Assembly: GCF_022200785.1 (NCBI RefSeq)
Contig: NZ_CP087585.1
Coordinates: 2,232,001-2,296,000 of the forward strand
Source of the DNA: Pedobacter mucosus
Lineage (GTDB): Bacteria > Bacteroidota > Bacteroidia > Sphingobacteriales > Sphingobacteriaceae
Length of the DNA: 64,000 nucleotides
Reading direction: 5' to 3'
A program made the position numbers and the translations under genes. Positions within the stretch are counted from its first letter, which is position 1. Each line of letters begins with the position of its first letter. Positions 17,986 to 27,150 of the stretch are shown one piece after another. A model generated the notes under the pieces. That model had not been told where the DNA came from, did not search any database, and saw only the letters and a list, made by a program, of their open reading frames with translations.

Positions 17986-19332
17986 ATGGAGAAACGAAGA
18001 GATTTTATCAAAAAAGCGGCTATTACCTCAGCCGGAATTATAGCAGGCAACAGTCTGTTTGGCATGAGCGCAAAAAGCTACCGTAACATTATTGGCGCTA
18101 ACGAACGCATCCATGTAGCCATCATCGGTTTAAATGGCCGCGGCTCCAGCATGGCAAGCACTTTCGCGCGGCAAAAGGATGCAGAGATACTTACACTTTG
18201 CGATGTTGATACCCGCGTTTTTGCCAAAGCACTGAAAGCTGTAACCGACAATAATAAAACAAATGTCCCCAAAACCGAAGGCGACTGCCGCAAGGTGATG
18301 CAGGATAAAAATATTGATGCCATCTACATCGCCACTCCTGATCATTGGCACACGCCCCTTACTATCATGGGCTGCCAGTCCGGAAAACATGTATATGTAG
18401 AGAAGCCATTAAGCCATAACCCGCACGAGGGAGAACTGGCTATTATCGCCGCCCGCAAACATAACAGGGTGGTGCAAATGGGCGCCCAACGCCGTTCGGC
18501 ACCGATACTGACCGAGGGTATACAACAATTGCACGAAGGGATTATTGGCCGGGTTTTCTACGCAAAAACCTGGTACACTAACGATCGTAAGCCTACTTTC
18601 CTGAAACCCAGCACCGCGCCGGAAGCGTTAAATTATGACCTATGGCAAGGCCCCGCGCCACGGCTGGCATACCAGGATGGTTTGATCCATTACAACTGGC
18701 ACTGGTTTTGGCATTGGGGTACCGGCGAGGCGCTGAACAATGGTACGCATGAGGTTGATTTGGCCCGCTGGGGATTAGGTGTTGATTATCCTGTAAAAGT
18801 TACTTCATCGGGCGGGCGTTATGGGTTCAAGGACGATTGGCAAACACCAGATACGCAAGTCGTGACGCTGGAATATCCCGATAGGAAAATGATTATGTGG
18901 GAAAGCAGCAGTGTGAACGGGCGAAAAATTGAAGGTGATGAACGGGGGGTAATTTTTTATGGCGAGAACGGAAGCCTAAGCACCGGTACCGATGCTTATA
19001 AAGTGTTTGATTTGAAAGGGAAACTAGTGAAAGAAGTTAGCCCAAAAATCAAGGAAGAAGCGGTACAGGGGCGTAATACTGCCAGCGTAAGCCTGAGTAT
19101 GGATAGTATGCACGTAGCTGATTTCCTAGACGCGATACGCAATAACCGCAAGCCAAATTGCGATGTGGAGATCGGGCATAAAAGCATCATCGGTATGCAG
19201 CTAAGCAACATTGCCTGGCGTGTAGGTCGGGATCTCCATCTCGACCCGAAGAACGGCCATATTCTTAATGATCCCGAAGCGCAAAAGCTATGGAAACGTA
19301 GCTACGAGCCGGGATGGGAACCTAAAGTGTAA
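17986..19332 (+). CDS. Tat-exported Gfo/Idh/MocA-family oxidoreductase
   Basis: 448 residues. A twin-arginine signal (EKRRDFIKKAAITSAGIIAG) is followed by the Rossmann fold (VAIIGLNGRGSSMA), CDVD, the substrate-channel motif YVEKPLSHN at about residue 140, and WHWFWHWGTGEALNNGTHEVD in the C-terminal domain. Export by Tat means the enzyme leaves the cytoplasm folded, presumably with its NAD(P) bound. Members oxidise or reduce sugars and polyols. A signal-bearing sugar isomerase-like gene follows 30 bp downstream, so they likely form one unit. The DNA is visibly richer in G+C than the flanking fossils, suggesting separate acquisition. Confidence 0.94.
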   Translation: MEKRRDFIKKAAITSAGIIAGNSLFGMSAKSYRNIIGANERIHVAIIGLNGRGSSMASTFARQKDAEILTLCDVDTRVFAKALKAVTDNNKTNVPKTEGDCRKVMQDKNIDAIYIATPDHWHTPLTIMGCQSGKHVYVEKPLSHNPHEGELAIIAARKHNRVVQMGAQRRSAPILTEGIQQLHEGIIGRVFYAKTWYTNDRKPTFLKPSTAPEALNYDLWQGPAPRLAYQDGLIHYNWHWFWHWGTGEALNNGTHEVDLARWGLGVDYPVKVTSSGGRYGFKDDWQTPDTQVVTLEYPDRKMIMWESSSVNGRKIEGDERGVIFYGENGSLSTGTDAYKVFDLKGKLVKEVSPKIKEEAVQGRNTASVSLSMDSMHVADFLDAIRNNRKPNCDVEIGHKSIIGMQLSNIAWRVGRDLHLDPKNGHILNDPEAQKLWKRSYEPGWEPKV

Positions 19333-19362
19333 TTAACAGTTTACTCAATAACAATTTCAAAT

Positions 19363-20232
19363 ATGATTTATCATTTCAAAAAAGCTTTACTAACCGTGGG
19401 TTTAATAGGTTGCCTGTTTAGCAGCGAAGTTGTAGCCCAAAAAAAGCTATTTCCCGAATCCCCTGGTATCGTATCGTACACCTATCGTAACCAATTTGAC
19501 AAAGATGTGCTTGGTACGCTGGATATGATAAAAGGCCAAGGGATAACCGATATCGAATTTTCGAGCCTGTTTAAACAAACACCTGAAGACTTGCGCAAAA
19601 TGTGCGATGCAAGGGGTATCAAATGTTCATCATACGGCGTAAGTTATGAAGATCTGGTAAATAAGACTGATGAAGTAGGAAGAACAGCCCTAACATTGGG
19701 CGCAACCTATATTAGGGTAGCGAGTATTCCCCACAAAGGCGCATTTACCTTAGACAATGCTAAACGGACAGTTTCCGATTTTAACAAGTATGGTAAGCTG
19801 CTAAAAAATAATTATGGCCTTACTTTCATTTATCATAATCATGGTTTCGAGTTCCAACCTTACAACGATGGCACGCTGTACGACTACCTGCTTAAAAATA
19901 CTGAGCCTAAATACGTAAGCATGGAACTGGATATCCTGTGGGCATTTTTGCCGGGACAGGATCCAGCACAGTTATTGGCCAAATACGGTAATCGCTATAG
20001 TACCCTGCACATGAAGGATTTAAGGAAAGGTATTGAACGAGGCAGCCTTTCAGGTGGTACCGCGAAGGATAACGATGTGATTTTAGGCGCCGGCCAGATT
20101 GATATTCCGGCCGTGATAAAAGCAGCGCGAAAAGCCGGGGTGAAACATTATTATATTGAAGATGAAAGCAGTTCATCCGCTACGCAGGTGCCTGAGAGTA
20201 TAAAATATCTCAATAGCTTAAAAAAAGACTAA
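19363..20232 (+). CDS. Exported sugar isomerase/epimerase-like TIM-barrel protein
   Basis: 289 residues. A Sec signal runs to about Ala25 (SEVVAQ). The AP-endonuclease/xylose-isomerase-like TIM barrel (PF01261) is indicated by IYHNHGFEF, MELDILWAF, STLHMKDLRKG and HYYIEDESSS, which supply His/Glu/Asp metal ligands. It is the second gene after a Tat-exported Gfo/Idh/MocA enzyme. The pairing suggests a periplasmic oxidation plus isomerisation or cleavage of a sugar or keto-glycoside; the reaction is inference. Confidence 0.9.
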   Translation: MIYHFKKALLTVGLIGCLFSSEVVAQKKLFPESPGIVSYTYRNQFDKDVLGTLDMIKGQGITDIEFSSLFKQTPEDLRKMCDARGIKCSSYGVSYEDLVNKTDEVGRTALTLGATYIRVASIPHKGAFTLDNAKRTVSDFNKYGKLLKNNYGLTFIYHNHGFEFQPYNDGTLYDYLLKNTEPKYVSMELDILWAFLPGQDPAQLLAKYGNRYSTLHMKDLRKGIERGSLSGGTAKDNDVILGAGQIDIPAVIKAARKAGVKHYYIEDESSSSATQVPESIKYLNSLKKD

Positions 20233-20604
20233 AGTAGTGACACATTTTACGAAACCATTTATGTTATAAAAAACTTAATAAACCACTAGCAGTGGACATC
20301 GTGCTAGATCCAGTGACCAATTCTGGCATGGCTCAAACCTGCACCTGGTACCACATCTTATAGATTTATCAACTGGGCTTTTGATATACAGCTCTTAAAC
20401 ATAATCCTCCGAAAAATAATTTCACTCTCGTGGTATTGTCATGTAGACTGCTAGAAATACTACTTATCTTTATTAACCCAATGAATAATAAACTATTCAT
20501 AATTTAAATTCAAATTTTTAGAAGATATAAATTCTTAATCAGGCATTGATATCAATCTTCGATTGAATTAAAAAGAAATCAATTATATTCGATAACAAAA
20601 AAAA
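20233..20604. other. Intergenic stretch, AT-rich
   Basis: About 370 bases with no supported gene. A short plus-strand stretch reads VTNSGMAQTCTWYHIL around 20310-20365 without a start codon; not recognised. The final 100 bases are very AT-rich and probably contain the promoter of the aldo/keto reductase gene. Confidence 0.45.
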
Positions 20605-21552
20605 ATGGAGACAAAAAATAAAAAAAATTTGATACAACGTCGAGAGTTTTTGCAAAAAAGCGCACTGCTTGCAGCATCATCCGTATTTTTGCCACTTATC
20701 GGCAATAGCTTATTGGGTGCAACCAATGCAAAACCAAAGAAGAATTCAATTCCAACTGTTAAGCTTAATAATGGCTTGGCTATGCCGATGCTTGGTTTTG
20801 GAACCTATTCTTTAAAAGGTGCCATCTGTGAACGTTCTGTAGCCGAAGCAATTTCTGTAGGTTATCGCCTGATTGATACTGCTACTAGATACGGCAACGA
20901 AGAATTTGTAGGAGCAGGAATTAAGAAGAGTGACACTAAAAGAGAAGAACTGTTTATAACCTCCAAACTTTGGGTAGACGATTCGGGGTATGAAAACGCA
21001 AAGAGGGCTTTTGAAAAATCCTTAAAAAACTTGGGTACAGACTATTTGGATCTATATCTAATCCATCGCCCTCGAGGAGATTTTAAAGGATCTTGGAGAT
21101 TGATGGAAGAACTTTACAAAGAGGGCAAAATAAAGTCCATTGGAGTTAGTAATTTTAATCCAAAGCAGTATGATGAATTGATGACGGATGCTAAAATCAA
21201 ACCAGTTGTTAATCAAGTCGAAACCCATGCTTTCTTTCACGAGGTGGCTTCCTATAATGATTTGAAGCAAAATGGAGTGCAAATGGAAGCTTGGTCTCCA
21301 CTTGCTCAAGGCAGAAACGGGCTCTTCACCAATTCAACTCTTGCGGAAATTGGCGAAAAGCACAATAAGAGCAATGCTCAAGTGAGCTTAAGGTGGCATT
21401 ATCAACGAGGTGTTATAGCTATACCAAGAACTGTACAAAAAGCACACATGATTGAGAACTTAAATATTTTTGACTTTAAGCTTACTAAATCGGAAATGGA
21501 GGCTATTGCAACGCTGGACCAAAATAAGTCCCAGTTTCCGGAATGGACATAA
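20605..21552 (+). CDS. Tat-signal-bearing aldo/keto reductase
   Basis: 315 residues. The N-terminus has a twin-arginine motif and hydrophobic core (QRREFLQKSALLAASSVFLP). The AKR barrel follows with PMLGFGTYSLKG, Asp and Tyr in LIDTATRYGNE, Lys in LFITSKLWV, His in DLYLIHRPRG, and SIGVSNFNPKQ. The C-terminal segment VIAIPRTVQKAHMIEN binds NADP(H). Export of an NADPH-dependent reductase is unusual. It stands alone, next to other exported redox enzymes, and its DNA is much more AT-rich than the Gfo/TIM-barrel pair. Confidence 0.92.
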   Translation: METKNKKNLIQRREFLQKSALLAASSVFLPLIGNSLLGATNAKPKKNSIPTVKLNNGLAMPMLGFGTYSLKGAICERSVAEAISVGYRLIDTATRYGNEEFVGAGIKKSDTKREELFITSKLWVDDSGYENAKRAFEKSLKNLGTDYLDLYLIHRPRGDFKGSWRLMEELYKEGKIKSIGVSNFNPKQYDELMTDAKIKPVVNQVETHAFFHEVASYNDLKQNGVQMEAWSPLAQGRNGLFTNSTLAEIGEKHNKSNAQVSLRWHYQRGVIAIPRTVQKAHMIENLNIFDFKLTKSEMEAIATLDQNKSQFPEWT

Positions 21553-21939
21553 GCATAAAAGAATTAGTCATGGCTTATGGCTATGGCTATAGTCTTCAGA
21601 ATCCAATTGTCAAGATAGTAAATTCTCTATATTATGTAAACTGCTATTAAATCAAAACTAGGCCTTGAATTGATAATTCCGCTTTCTATAATTCTTGGCG
21701 GAATAACATTCTTTTTATTGTTGAAGAGATTTGGCGCGGACTCTTGATCCTCTCCCAACTCTCTTCTTTTATTGTACAAACTTTTATAACCACACAATAC
21801 ACCTTGAGTACTACTAAGTTACTAAATCTTCGCACCTGAATTCGTAATTAATCTTAAACTGAAATGAAATTTCAAGAGTTTTTCAACTTTATTTTCTTGA
21901 ATTAAATTAGACATAAACTGATCCAGATCATCTAATGGA
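21553..21939. other. Intergenic stretch after the aldo/keto reductase
   Basis: About 390 bases with no supported gene. A plus-strand piece near 21640-21747 reads KLGLELIIPLSIILGGITFF, a membrane-helix-like stretch, without start codon or recognisable family; probably another small fossil. Confidence 0.4.
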
Positions 21940-22240
21940 AGTCTTAATATTTCAACAATAAGTTTGACCTTTTCCAGCAGTAAATCCGATAGGCGCTTAT
22001 TCAGGGTCAGGTCTTTTGATTTCTTGGCTTTCTATCTTGCTGCACCAGAAGTAGAAAACGACAGGCGTTCGCTTAACATCTATCACGGAACACGCAGGGC
22101 GAAGAAAGAAGGCCGCTGGGTCGCAACAGCCCCGGTCGGCTATGCCAACCTTTCCCATGAGAACGTCAAAAGTCTGGTGAAACCATCCTCTCGTACAATC
22201 AAGCTTCCCCGTTCAGATTGAAAATGGGCAATGCAAAGAC
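21940..22240 (+). pseudogene. Serine recombinase internal fragment
   Basis: An open piece (21964-22221) reads YLAAPEVENDRRSLNIYHGT, then RRAKKEGRWVATAPVGYANL. This is the conserved region after the catalytic domain of large serine recombinases (the PEVENDRRSxNxxxGxRRAKKEGRxxGxAPxGY pattern). The catalytic N-terminus and the zinc/coiled-coil C-terminus are absent, so it is a remnant of a mobile-element recombinase. It is unrelated to the smaller resolvase fossil at 45905. Confidence 0.75.
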
Positions 22241-22918
22241 CCGTACTTTCGGTGATGACTATCTTCCTCCATTTTTTACCGGTGGATATTGGGGATTAAT
22301 AGAACTATTAGATACCATCAGATTATAGGAGTAGTGCCAAATACTGACCGACAAGAGATTTCCCTGGCCAAGTTTATACTTAACCACAGCATTAGGACAA
22401 CACAAAGAACTGTTACACCTGACGGCAATAACAATGAATGGCTTAAAACTGATTAGGCACTCTTTGTGGGAGGGAATTCACAGGTCCGGGCAACCCTCAG
22501 GGCTTCCCAGGATAATGGCAATCTGTATTACTATATACCCCACACCGCCCTTAAGGAAGAGGGAACAACTGGATGCTTCGGCAAGTATCTGAATTACAGA
22601 GCTTAGTACTTTGTTTTGAGTTTGGTTTATTAAAATTACATCTAATTTATGCAATCCACAATACCAAAAATCAAGTATTTTCTCCAGTGCGAAAGTCAAG
22701 ACTCAAGATTTTAAAAATAGTACCTCAGTTACACAAACATTACCTTTACGGTGCTAAAAGTAATGATAATAGGTCCAGTTTTGTGCTTGCAATTTCTCAA
22801 TTGTCTTTCAATTCATCTATTAAATTTCAGCACAATACAACTAAGTTTTTCGAAGTTTTAAACAATATAAAAGCCAGAAAAGGAATTGATTATATTTATT
22901 TTTTTAAATATCGTCTAA
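22241..22918. other. Stretch with unrecognised coding remnants
   Basis: About 680 bases. Just after the recombinase fossil the plus strand has broken coding-like pieces (FGDDYLPPFFTGGYWGL and TLRASQDNGNLYYYIP) that I do not recognise. A 123-codon frame at 22573-22944 overlaps the next gene by 26 bases, is AT-rich and shows no domain; I do not support it. Confidence 0.4.
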
Positions 22919-23332
22919 ATGAAAAAATACCAAGCCTCAACTGAACTCATTGATATCTTGCTGAAAAACGGTTTTATCGAAAATACCATAATCACATACC
23001 CCTTACATGCTGCCAGGTTAAAAGGTGATAACTACGATGCGCAACATATGAAAAGACATTTCGTTTTTGTCTGCACGCGTGAAAACGTATTGTTTGACTA
23101 TATCAACATGCGCTTTCCGGGTCAAATTGGAGCTTCCAGCCTTGACACAGCAGAACTAAAATCCCTCATTACCTATTGTAAACTTTCTTCATCAGACCGC
23201 GCGACATTAAAGGCTGAATCATATCATTCCTTAAGCGTACATAAACTGTTAGGCGAATCAAATATTAGCAAAGGAACTTTTCAAACTATCTCTAAAATAA
23301 CAAGTTCCTTTGTTTTACTTTATCTTTATTAA
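22919..23332 (+). CDS. Hypothetical protein, 137 residues
   Basis: Starts MKKYQASTELIDILLKNGFI and looks codon-like through FVFVCTRENVLFDYINMRFPG. No signal peptide, membrane helix or known domain is evident. The last 20 or so residues are encoded across an 11-bp inverted repeat that looks like a terminator, so the natural stop may have been lost and the C-terminus (SKITSSFVLLYLY) may be read-through. It converges with the formylglycine-generating enzyme gene. Function unknown. Confidence 0.5.
   Translation: MKKYQASTELIDILLKNGFIENTIITYPLHAARLKGDNYDAQHMKRHFVFVCTRENVLFDYINMRFPGQIGASSLDTAELKSLITYCKLSSSDRATLKAESYHSLSVHKLLGESNISKGTFQTISKITSSFVLLYLY
23269..23312. terminator. Inverted repeat, probable terminator between convergent genes
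   Basis: CAAAGGAACTT at 23269-23279 is perfectly complementary to AAGTTCCTTTG at 23302-23312, with a 22-nt loop, and is followed by TTTTACTTTATCTTT. It lies inside the last codons of the 137-residue hypothetical gene and 23 bp beyond the stop of the minus-strand gene. Confidence 0.55.
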
Positions 23333-23334
23333 AT

Positions 23335-24519
23335 CTACTTTGAAGAAACACACCTAAATCCTGTGTTCTCTAAAGCAGTATCCATCGAAGATTTCATTCT
23401 ACCGGAAACCCTGTATCCCCTGCAATAAGAATCATGACACATAAAAGAACCACCCTTTGTTACTTTTTTGGGGATGTTAGGCTCCATGGGATCGTTACTA
23501 TTTGCAGATCCTTTGGGATTGAAGGATACCTTCCCTCTTAAAGTGATGTAGTAATCCTTATCGTACCAGTCGGCAGTCCATTCCCAAACGTTTCCAGCCA
23601 TATCGTACAGCCCGTATCCATTTGGCTTAAATGACTTCGCAGGAGAAACTGATGCAAACTTATCCCAATTAGTGTTTTTACCCGGGAAGCTTCCTTGCCA
23701 GGTGTTAGCCTTTGCTTTACCTTGTTCTATGGGTTCATTTCCCCATGGATAAACAGCATTCGCTAATCCACCTTTCGCTGCAAATTCCCATTCGGCTTCG
23801 GTAGGCAATCGCTTCCCAGCCCAACTGGCATAAGCAACGGCATCATCCCAAGAGACCTGTGTAACTGGATAATTTTCCTTGTCTTTAATTGAGCTAGCTG
23901 GGCCTTGGGGATGTTTCCAATTTGCGCCCGCTGTCCAATTCCACCACTCACCAGGATTATTGATGTCTACCTGCCGGTTAGGAATCTTGAAAGTTAAAGC
24001 CGCAGGCACTAGAACATCTTCTGGTGGCTTTGGTGTACCTGCTGGAAGTTGTTTTTTCAACTCTTGCCAATCAGGCTTTCTTTCTGCTGTGGTTACATAA
24101 CCTGTAGCTTTCACAAACGCTGCAAATTTTTGATTGGTAACTTCTGTTTCGTCCATCCAGAAATCATCTAATTTCACACTATGCGACGGGTATTCATCTT
24201 CTCTCCCTTTATTATCTGTTCCACCCATTACAAAAGCTCCACCTTTAATAAATTTCATGCCTTTATGAGATATCGGTTTTGAAATTACTGCTATTGAATC
24301 TGTAATATTCGCAGCTTTACCTCCAAAACGTGAGGGAAGCCCTGTAGAACATGAAGCCTCAGTTTTATGTGGCCCATGCTCATCATCAAGTTGATTTTTA
24401 AATTGGCAAGCACAAATTAAGCTCAGCAAAATAAAGACTATGCCTAGTTTAGAAACTTTGTCTCCTTTTCTACCTATAAGAGAAAATCTTTTGTTTATTG
24501 CTGAAAATTTGAAAGTCAT
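23335..24519 (-). CDS. Formylglycine-generating enzyme (SUMF1 family) lipoprotein
   Basis: 394 residues. A hydrophobic segment ([15 protein letters not shown]) ends in a probable lipobox cysteine; a GTG inside [10 protein letters not shown] could be the true start. The FGE-sulfatase domain follows: [70 protein letters not shown], and [20 protein letters not shown]. Cys361 and Cys366 correspond to the two copper-binding catalytic cysteines of aerobic FGE, which GldK/GldJ-type relatives lack. It should oxidise sulfatase Cys to formylglycine and could serve the two Cys-type sulfatases of the PUL. Apparent export as a lipoprotein is odd for this reaction. Confidence 0.92.
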   Translation of the reverse strand: MTFKFSAINKRFSLIGRKGDKVSKLGIVFILLSLICACQFKNQLDDEHGPHKTEASCSTGLPSRFGGKAANITDSIAVISKPISHKGMKFIKGGAFVMGGTDNKGREDEYPSHSVKLDDFWMDETEVTNQKFAAFVKATGYVTTAERKPDWQELKKQLPAGTPKPPEDVLVPAALTFKIPNRQVDINNPGEWWNWTAGANWKHPQGPASSIKDKENYPVTQVSWDDAVAYASWAGKRLPTEAEWEFAAKGGLANAVYPWGNEPIEQGKAKANTWQGSFPGKNTNWDKFASVSPAKSFKPNGYGLYDMAGNVWEWTADWYDKDYYITLRGKVSFNPKGSANSNDPMEPNIPKKVTKGGSFMCHDSYCRGYRVSGRMKSSMDTALENTGFRCVSSK

Positions 24520-24706
24520 TTATTAATTCTCCTATTTATCTTCCGCTGGCTAATTCGTGCTATTCAATTCATACCAAATATATAAATATATCGTAGGTCT
24601 TACCTTAAGTTAAGGTCTAATAGATAGATTGTTAGCACCAATTCATTACTACCAAGCTTATTCTAATCTCCTATTTTTAGCAATATTTCCTTACCCATTA
24701 AATTTT

Positions 24707-25105
24707 TCAGAAGAAACCCAAGATGAACATAGCAAAAATCCCCGGAGAAACAAAGCCTGTGTATCCTTGGATATATTGAAAGCCACCCTTTTTATCAATC
24801 CCCAAATGAGGAGCGATTAACACCCCTAAAATCATAGCTGCAACTATTGCAATCTTACCAGTATTTATCATGTTTTTTTCACTGGCATCAACATTAATTA
24901 CCTTTTTATATATATCCAGGGTAAATATAGTGGCGATGCTATTTGCCTTTCCTGCCAATGAAGCGACTACTGCGGCAGTTAGTGCTGCAAATGAAAGTCC
25001 CTTTAAGCCTGTGGGAAGTAAATTTAACAATACATGGTAAGCTCTGTCTGGATTTACAGTTCCATTGCAACATTTCGGTTGGAAAGCTCTATCTTTATAA
25101 AGCAC
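24707..25105 (-). pseudogene. Sodium/solute symporter (SSS family) internal fragment
   Basis: The frame reads LLNLLPTGLKGLSFAALTAA, IATIFTLDIYKKVI, then GYTGFVSPGIFAMFILGFF before a TGA at 24707-24709. This is the late transmembrane region (about TM8-TM11) of SGLT-like sodium/sugar symporters of Bacteroidota. The stop falls exactly where FFWK is expected, so TGG to TGA is a simple explanation. The first two thirds of the protein are missing; the N-terminal residues of the open frame (MLYKDRAFQPKCC) do not fit the family. Confidence 0.8.
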
Positions 25106-25471
25106 ACACGCACCTATACCTGAACCGTTTTGTATAAGATTTGAAACGTATAATTATCTGAGCGATGAATTAAGTAACAAATATTGAGAGGTATCTAGTA
25201 GAGTTTCTTGTGATTTCACTAACTTCTGCTTGATAGGCACCAATACTTTGGCGATGGCATGGGGGGAAAAGAAATACCGCATTTAGAGTTCAGGAACATC
25301 TAATCAAATGCATATATCTTGCGGCAGATCTCGTATATTGGAGTACGAGCTTTGGAGAGAAGATGCCCCCAACCATTAGGCGGAATTTCGAAGAAAGGGT
25401 TAAGGAATCCCGGGCTCATGTTTTCATTTTAAAAGTCTTGATCATGAACCGGAAACTGAATATTGGGCTCA
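25106..25471. other. Intergenic stretch
   Basis: About 365 bases, no supported gene and no recognisable remnant on either strand. Confidence 0.45.
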
Positions 25472-25819
25472 TTAGACTTTGGGATTTAGGTATCCGGCAA
25501 GCGTTTCGTCCTTGAGAAAAAAATAATCCGAAACCACATCCAGCATAGCTGTGTAATAAATATTTTTGTTCACTCCAAGTCCGGTAAAGGTGACCACATA
25601 GCCCTGACCGTGCTCAAGCCTTGAAAAAACCAGTCCGAATAAGGTGGAGTGGATCCAGGGCTGGCCGCTCGAATCGTTCAGACCGATCCGGCAGTTTACC
25701 AGCAGGGTTGCAGGCTGCAGTTTATTAAACTCCAAGGCATAGTGTATCGGAAGATTTACGATTCCAAAGCCAAGGAGATCGATGAGTACGTTCACCGTCT
25801 TTTTCGTTTTTCTGCTCAT
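25472..25819 (-). CDS. Hypothetical protein, 115 residues
   Basis: Begins MSRKTKKTVNVLIDLLGFGI and continues as ordinary mixed sequence (SSGQPWIHSTLFGLVFSRLE, VVTFTGLGVNKNIYYTAML). I do not recognise it. No signal peptide or clear membrane helix. It lies between the symporter fossil and the Gfo/Idh/MocA gene in a fossil-rich stretch, so it may be a fragment. Its composition looks more coding-like than its surroundings. Confidence 0.4.
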   Translation of the reverse strand: MSRKTKKTVNVLIDLLGFGIVNLPIHYALEFNKLQPATLLVNCRIGLNDSSGQPWIHSTLFGLVFSRLEHGQGYVVTFTGLGVNKNIYYTAMLDVVSDYFFLKDETLAGYLNPKV

Positions 25820-25944
25820 TTTTTATTGCATTTTGGTCCGTTCAAGGCCAACGTTTTTCTTAAACCCGGGGGCCATCACATTGGACCGTTTGTCTGCTTT
25901 TTATAAAGGGAACGCGCAATGAGTACAATTAGGATATTTTTTAA

Positions 25945-27150
25945 TTAAACATCAAATTCATCCTTCCAAAAGACCGTTTTTTTGCTGTAAAGAGCCTGGT
26001 TTGCGAGATGTACACTTATGGCTGTTCTTGCACCAGTAAGTACATTGCTGCCGGGAAGGGATTTTTCTACGATTTTTTTGTGAAAATCCTCAAAAGCATA
26101 TACCGTGCCGTCTTGGGTAGGTTGCGGCAAAATGGGATTGCCCCCGTCCTTTTCCCAGACAATCCGGCTTGCACCTGTTACTCCGTCTACTGTCTCCTTA
26201 TTGATAAATGCATGTTTTTCAGGATAGAATAGCCCACGGTCAACTAGCAAGGATACTGTTCCTAATGTACCCTTTATTTTAAACAGATAACCATCATGTG
26301 AATTGCCGCACATCGCTCCAAAGTTGCCGATCAGCCCCAGACGGGAATAGCGAAGCATGACCTGGACATTATCAAAAGTTTCTCTTCCGTCCTGATATAC
26401 ATCAATACCTCCTGTTGCAGAAAACTCATCAGGATGCGTATCGAACAACCAGTTTATAAAGTCGATCTGATGTGAGAGTAACTCGGCGACCAGACCACCT
26501 GAGTAAGCTTTATACATACGCCAGTTAACCGCCCGTTCGAGTCCTTTGTCTGGGACATCTTTTCTCCAGTTGCCGTTGCGATCCCACCGGCAGTCGACCT
26601 GAGTCACCTTACCAAGGTATCCTTTGCTTACCATTTCTTTTACCCGAAAATATAATGGAGAATACCGGTACTGATGTCCAACCTGAAGTATTTGTTCTTT
26701 CCTAGCTTTCATTATTTTTACCAGGTCAAGTGCCTCATTGATAGTATAAGTCATTGTTTTTTCCAAGTACAGGTGAAAACCTTTTTTAATAACTTCTAGG
26801 GCTATGGGATAATGCATATTTAGAGGCACCGCAACTACAACTGCATCCAGATTTCCCGCTTTTAACATTTCTTCATATGCACTATATGCTTTCCAGTGAG
26901 TGCCGGTCATGATTTTCCGGGCCTGGACAAGACGAAAATCCAGAAAATCACAAACAGCGGAGACCCGGAACTTATCAGGCATCCCCTTTAAGATATGAAT
27001 GATTCCTTTTCCCCTATCTCCGCACCCAATAATCCCGATGCGGACAGGAGTCGAACCAAGCTCAGTTGCGTTTAGCCTGTTTATACTTAAAAGCCCTGCA
27101 GCGAGAAAACTGCTGCGTTTTAAAAACACTCTTCTTTGCATAGTTGTCAT
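25945..27150 (-). CDS. Tat-signal Gfo/Idh/MocA-family oxidoreductase
   Basis: 401 residues. A twin-arginine signal (MQRRVFLKRSSFLAAGLLSI) precedes the Rossmann motif (VRIGIIGCGDRGKGIIHIL) and VCDF. The catalytic-region motif is LYLEKTMTYTINEA near residue 130, with Thr where most relatives have Pro (EKP). QVGHQYRYSPLYFRVKEMV and GGLVAELLSHQIDFINWLFD follow, where the His is the usual catalytic base position. It is probably an exported NAD(P)-dependent sugar dehydrogenase. It stands alone between fossils. It is distinct from the 17986 enzyme, not a recent duplicate. Confidence 0.92.
   Translation of the reverse strand: MTTMQRRVFLKRSSFLAAGLLSINRLNATELGSTPVRIGIIGCGDRGKGIIHILKGMPDKFRVSAVCDFLDFRLVQARKIMTGTHWKAYSAYEEMLKAGNLDAVVVAVPLNMHYPIALEVIKKGFHLYLEKTMTYTINEALDLVKIMKARKEQILQVGHQYRYSPLYFRVKEMVSKGYLGKVTQVDCRWDRNGNWRKDVPDKGLERAVNWRMYKAYSGGLVAELLSHQIDFINWLFDTHPDEFSATGGIDVYQDGRETFDNVQVMLRYSRLGLIGNFGAMCGNSHDGYLFKIKGTLGTVSLLVDRGLFYPEKHAFINKETVDGVTGASRIVWEKDGGNPILPQPTQDGTVYAFEDFHKKIVEKSLPGSNVLTGARTAISVHLANQALYSKKTVFWKDEFDV

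Noticed and set aside
22573..22944. 123-codon plus-strand open frame
   Set aside because: AT-rich low-complexity sequence, no domain, overlaps a better candidate; not supported as a gene.
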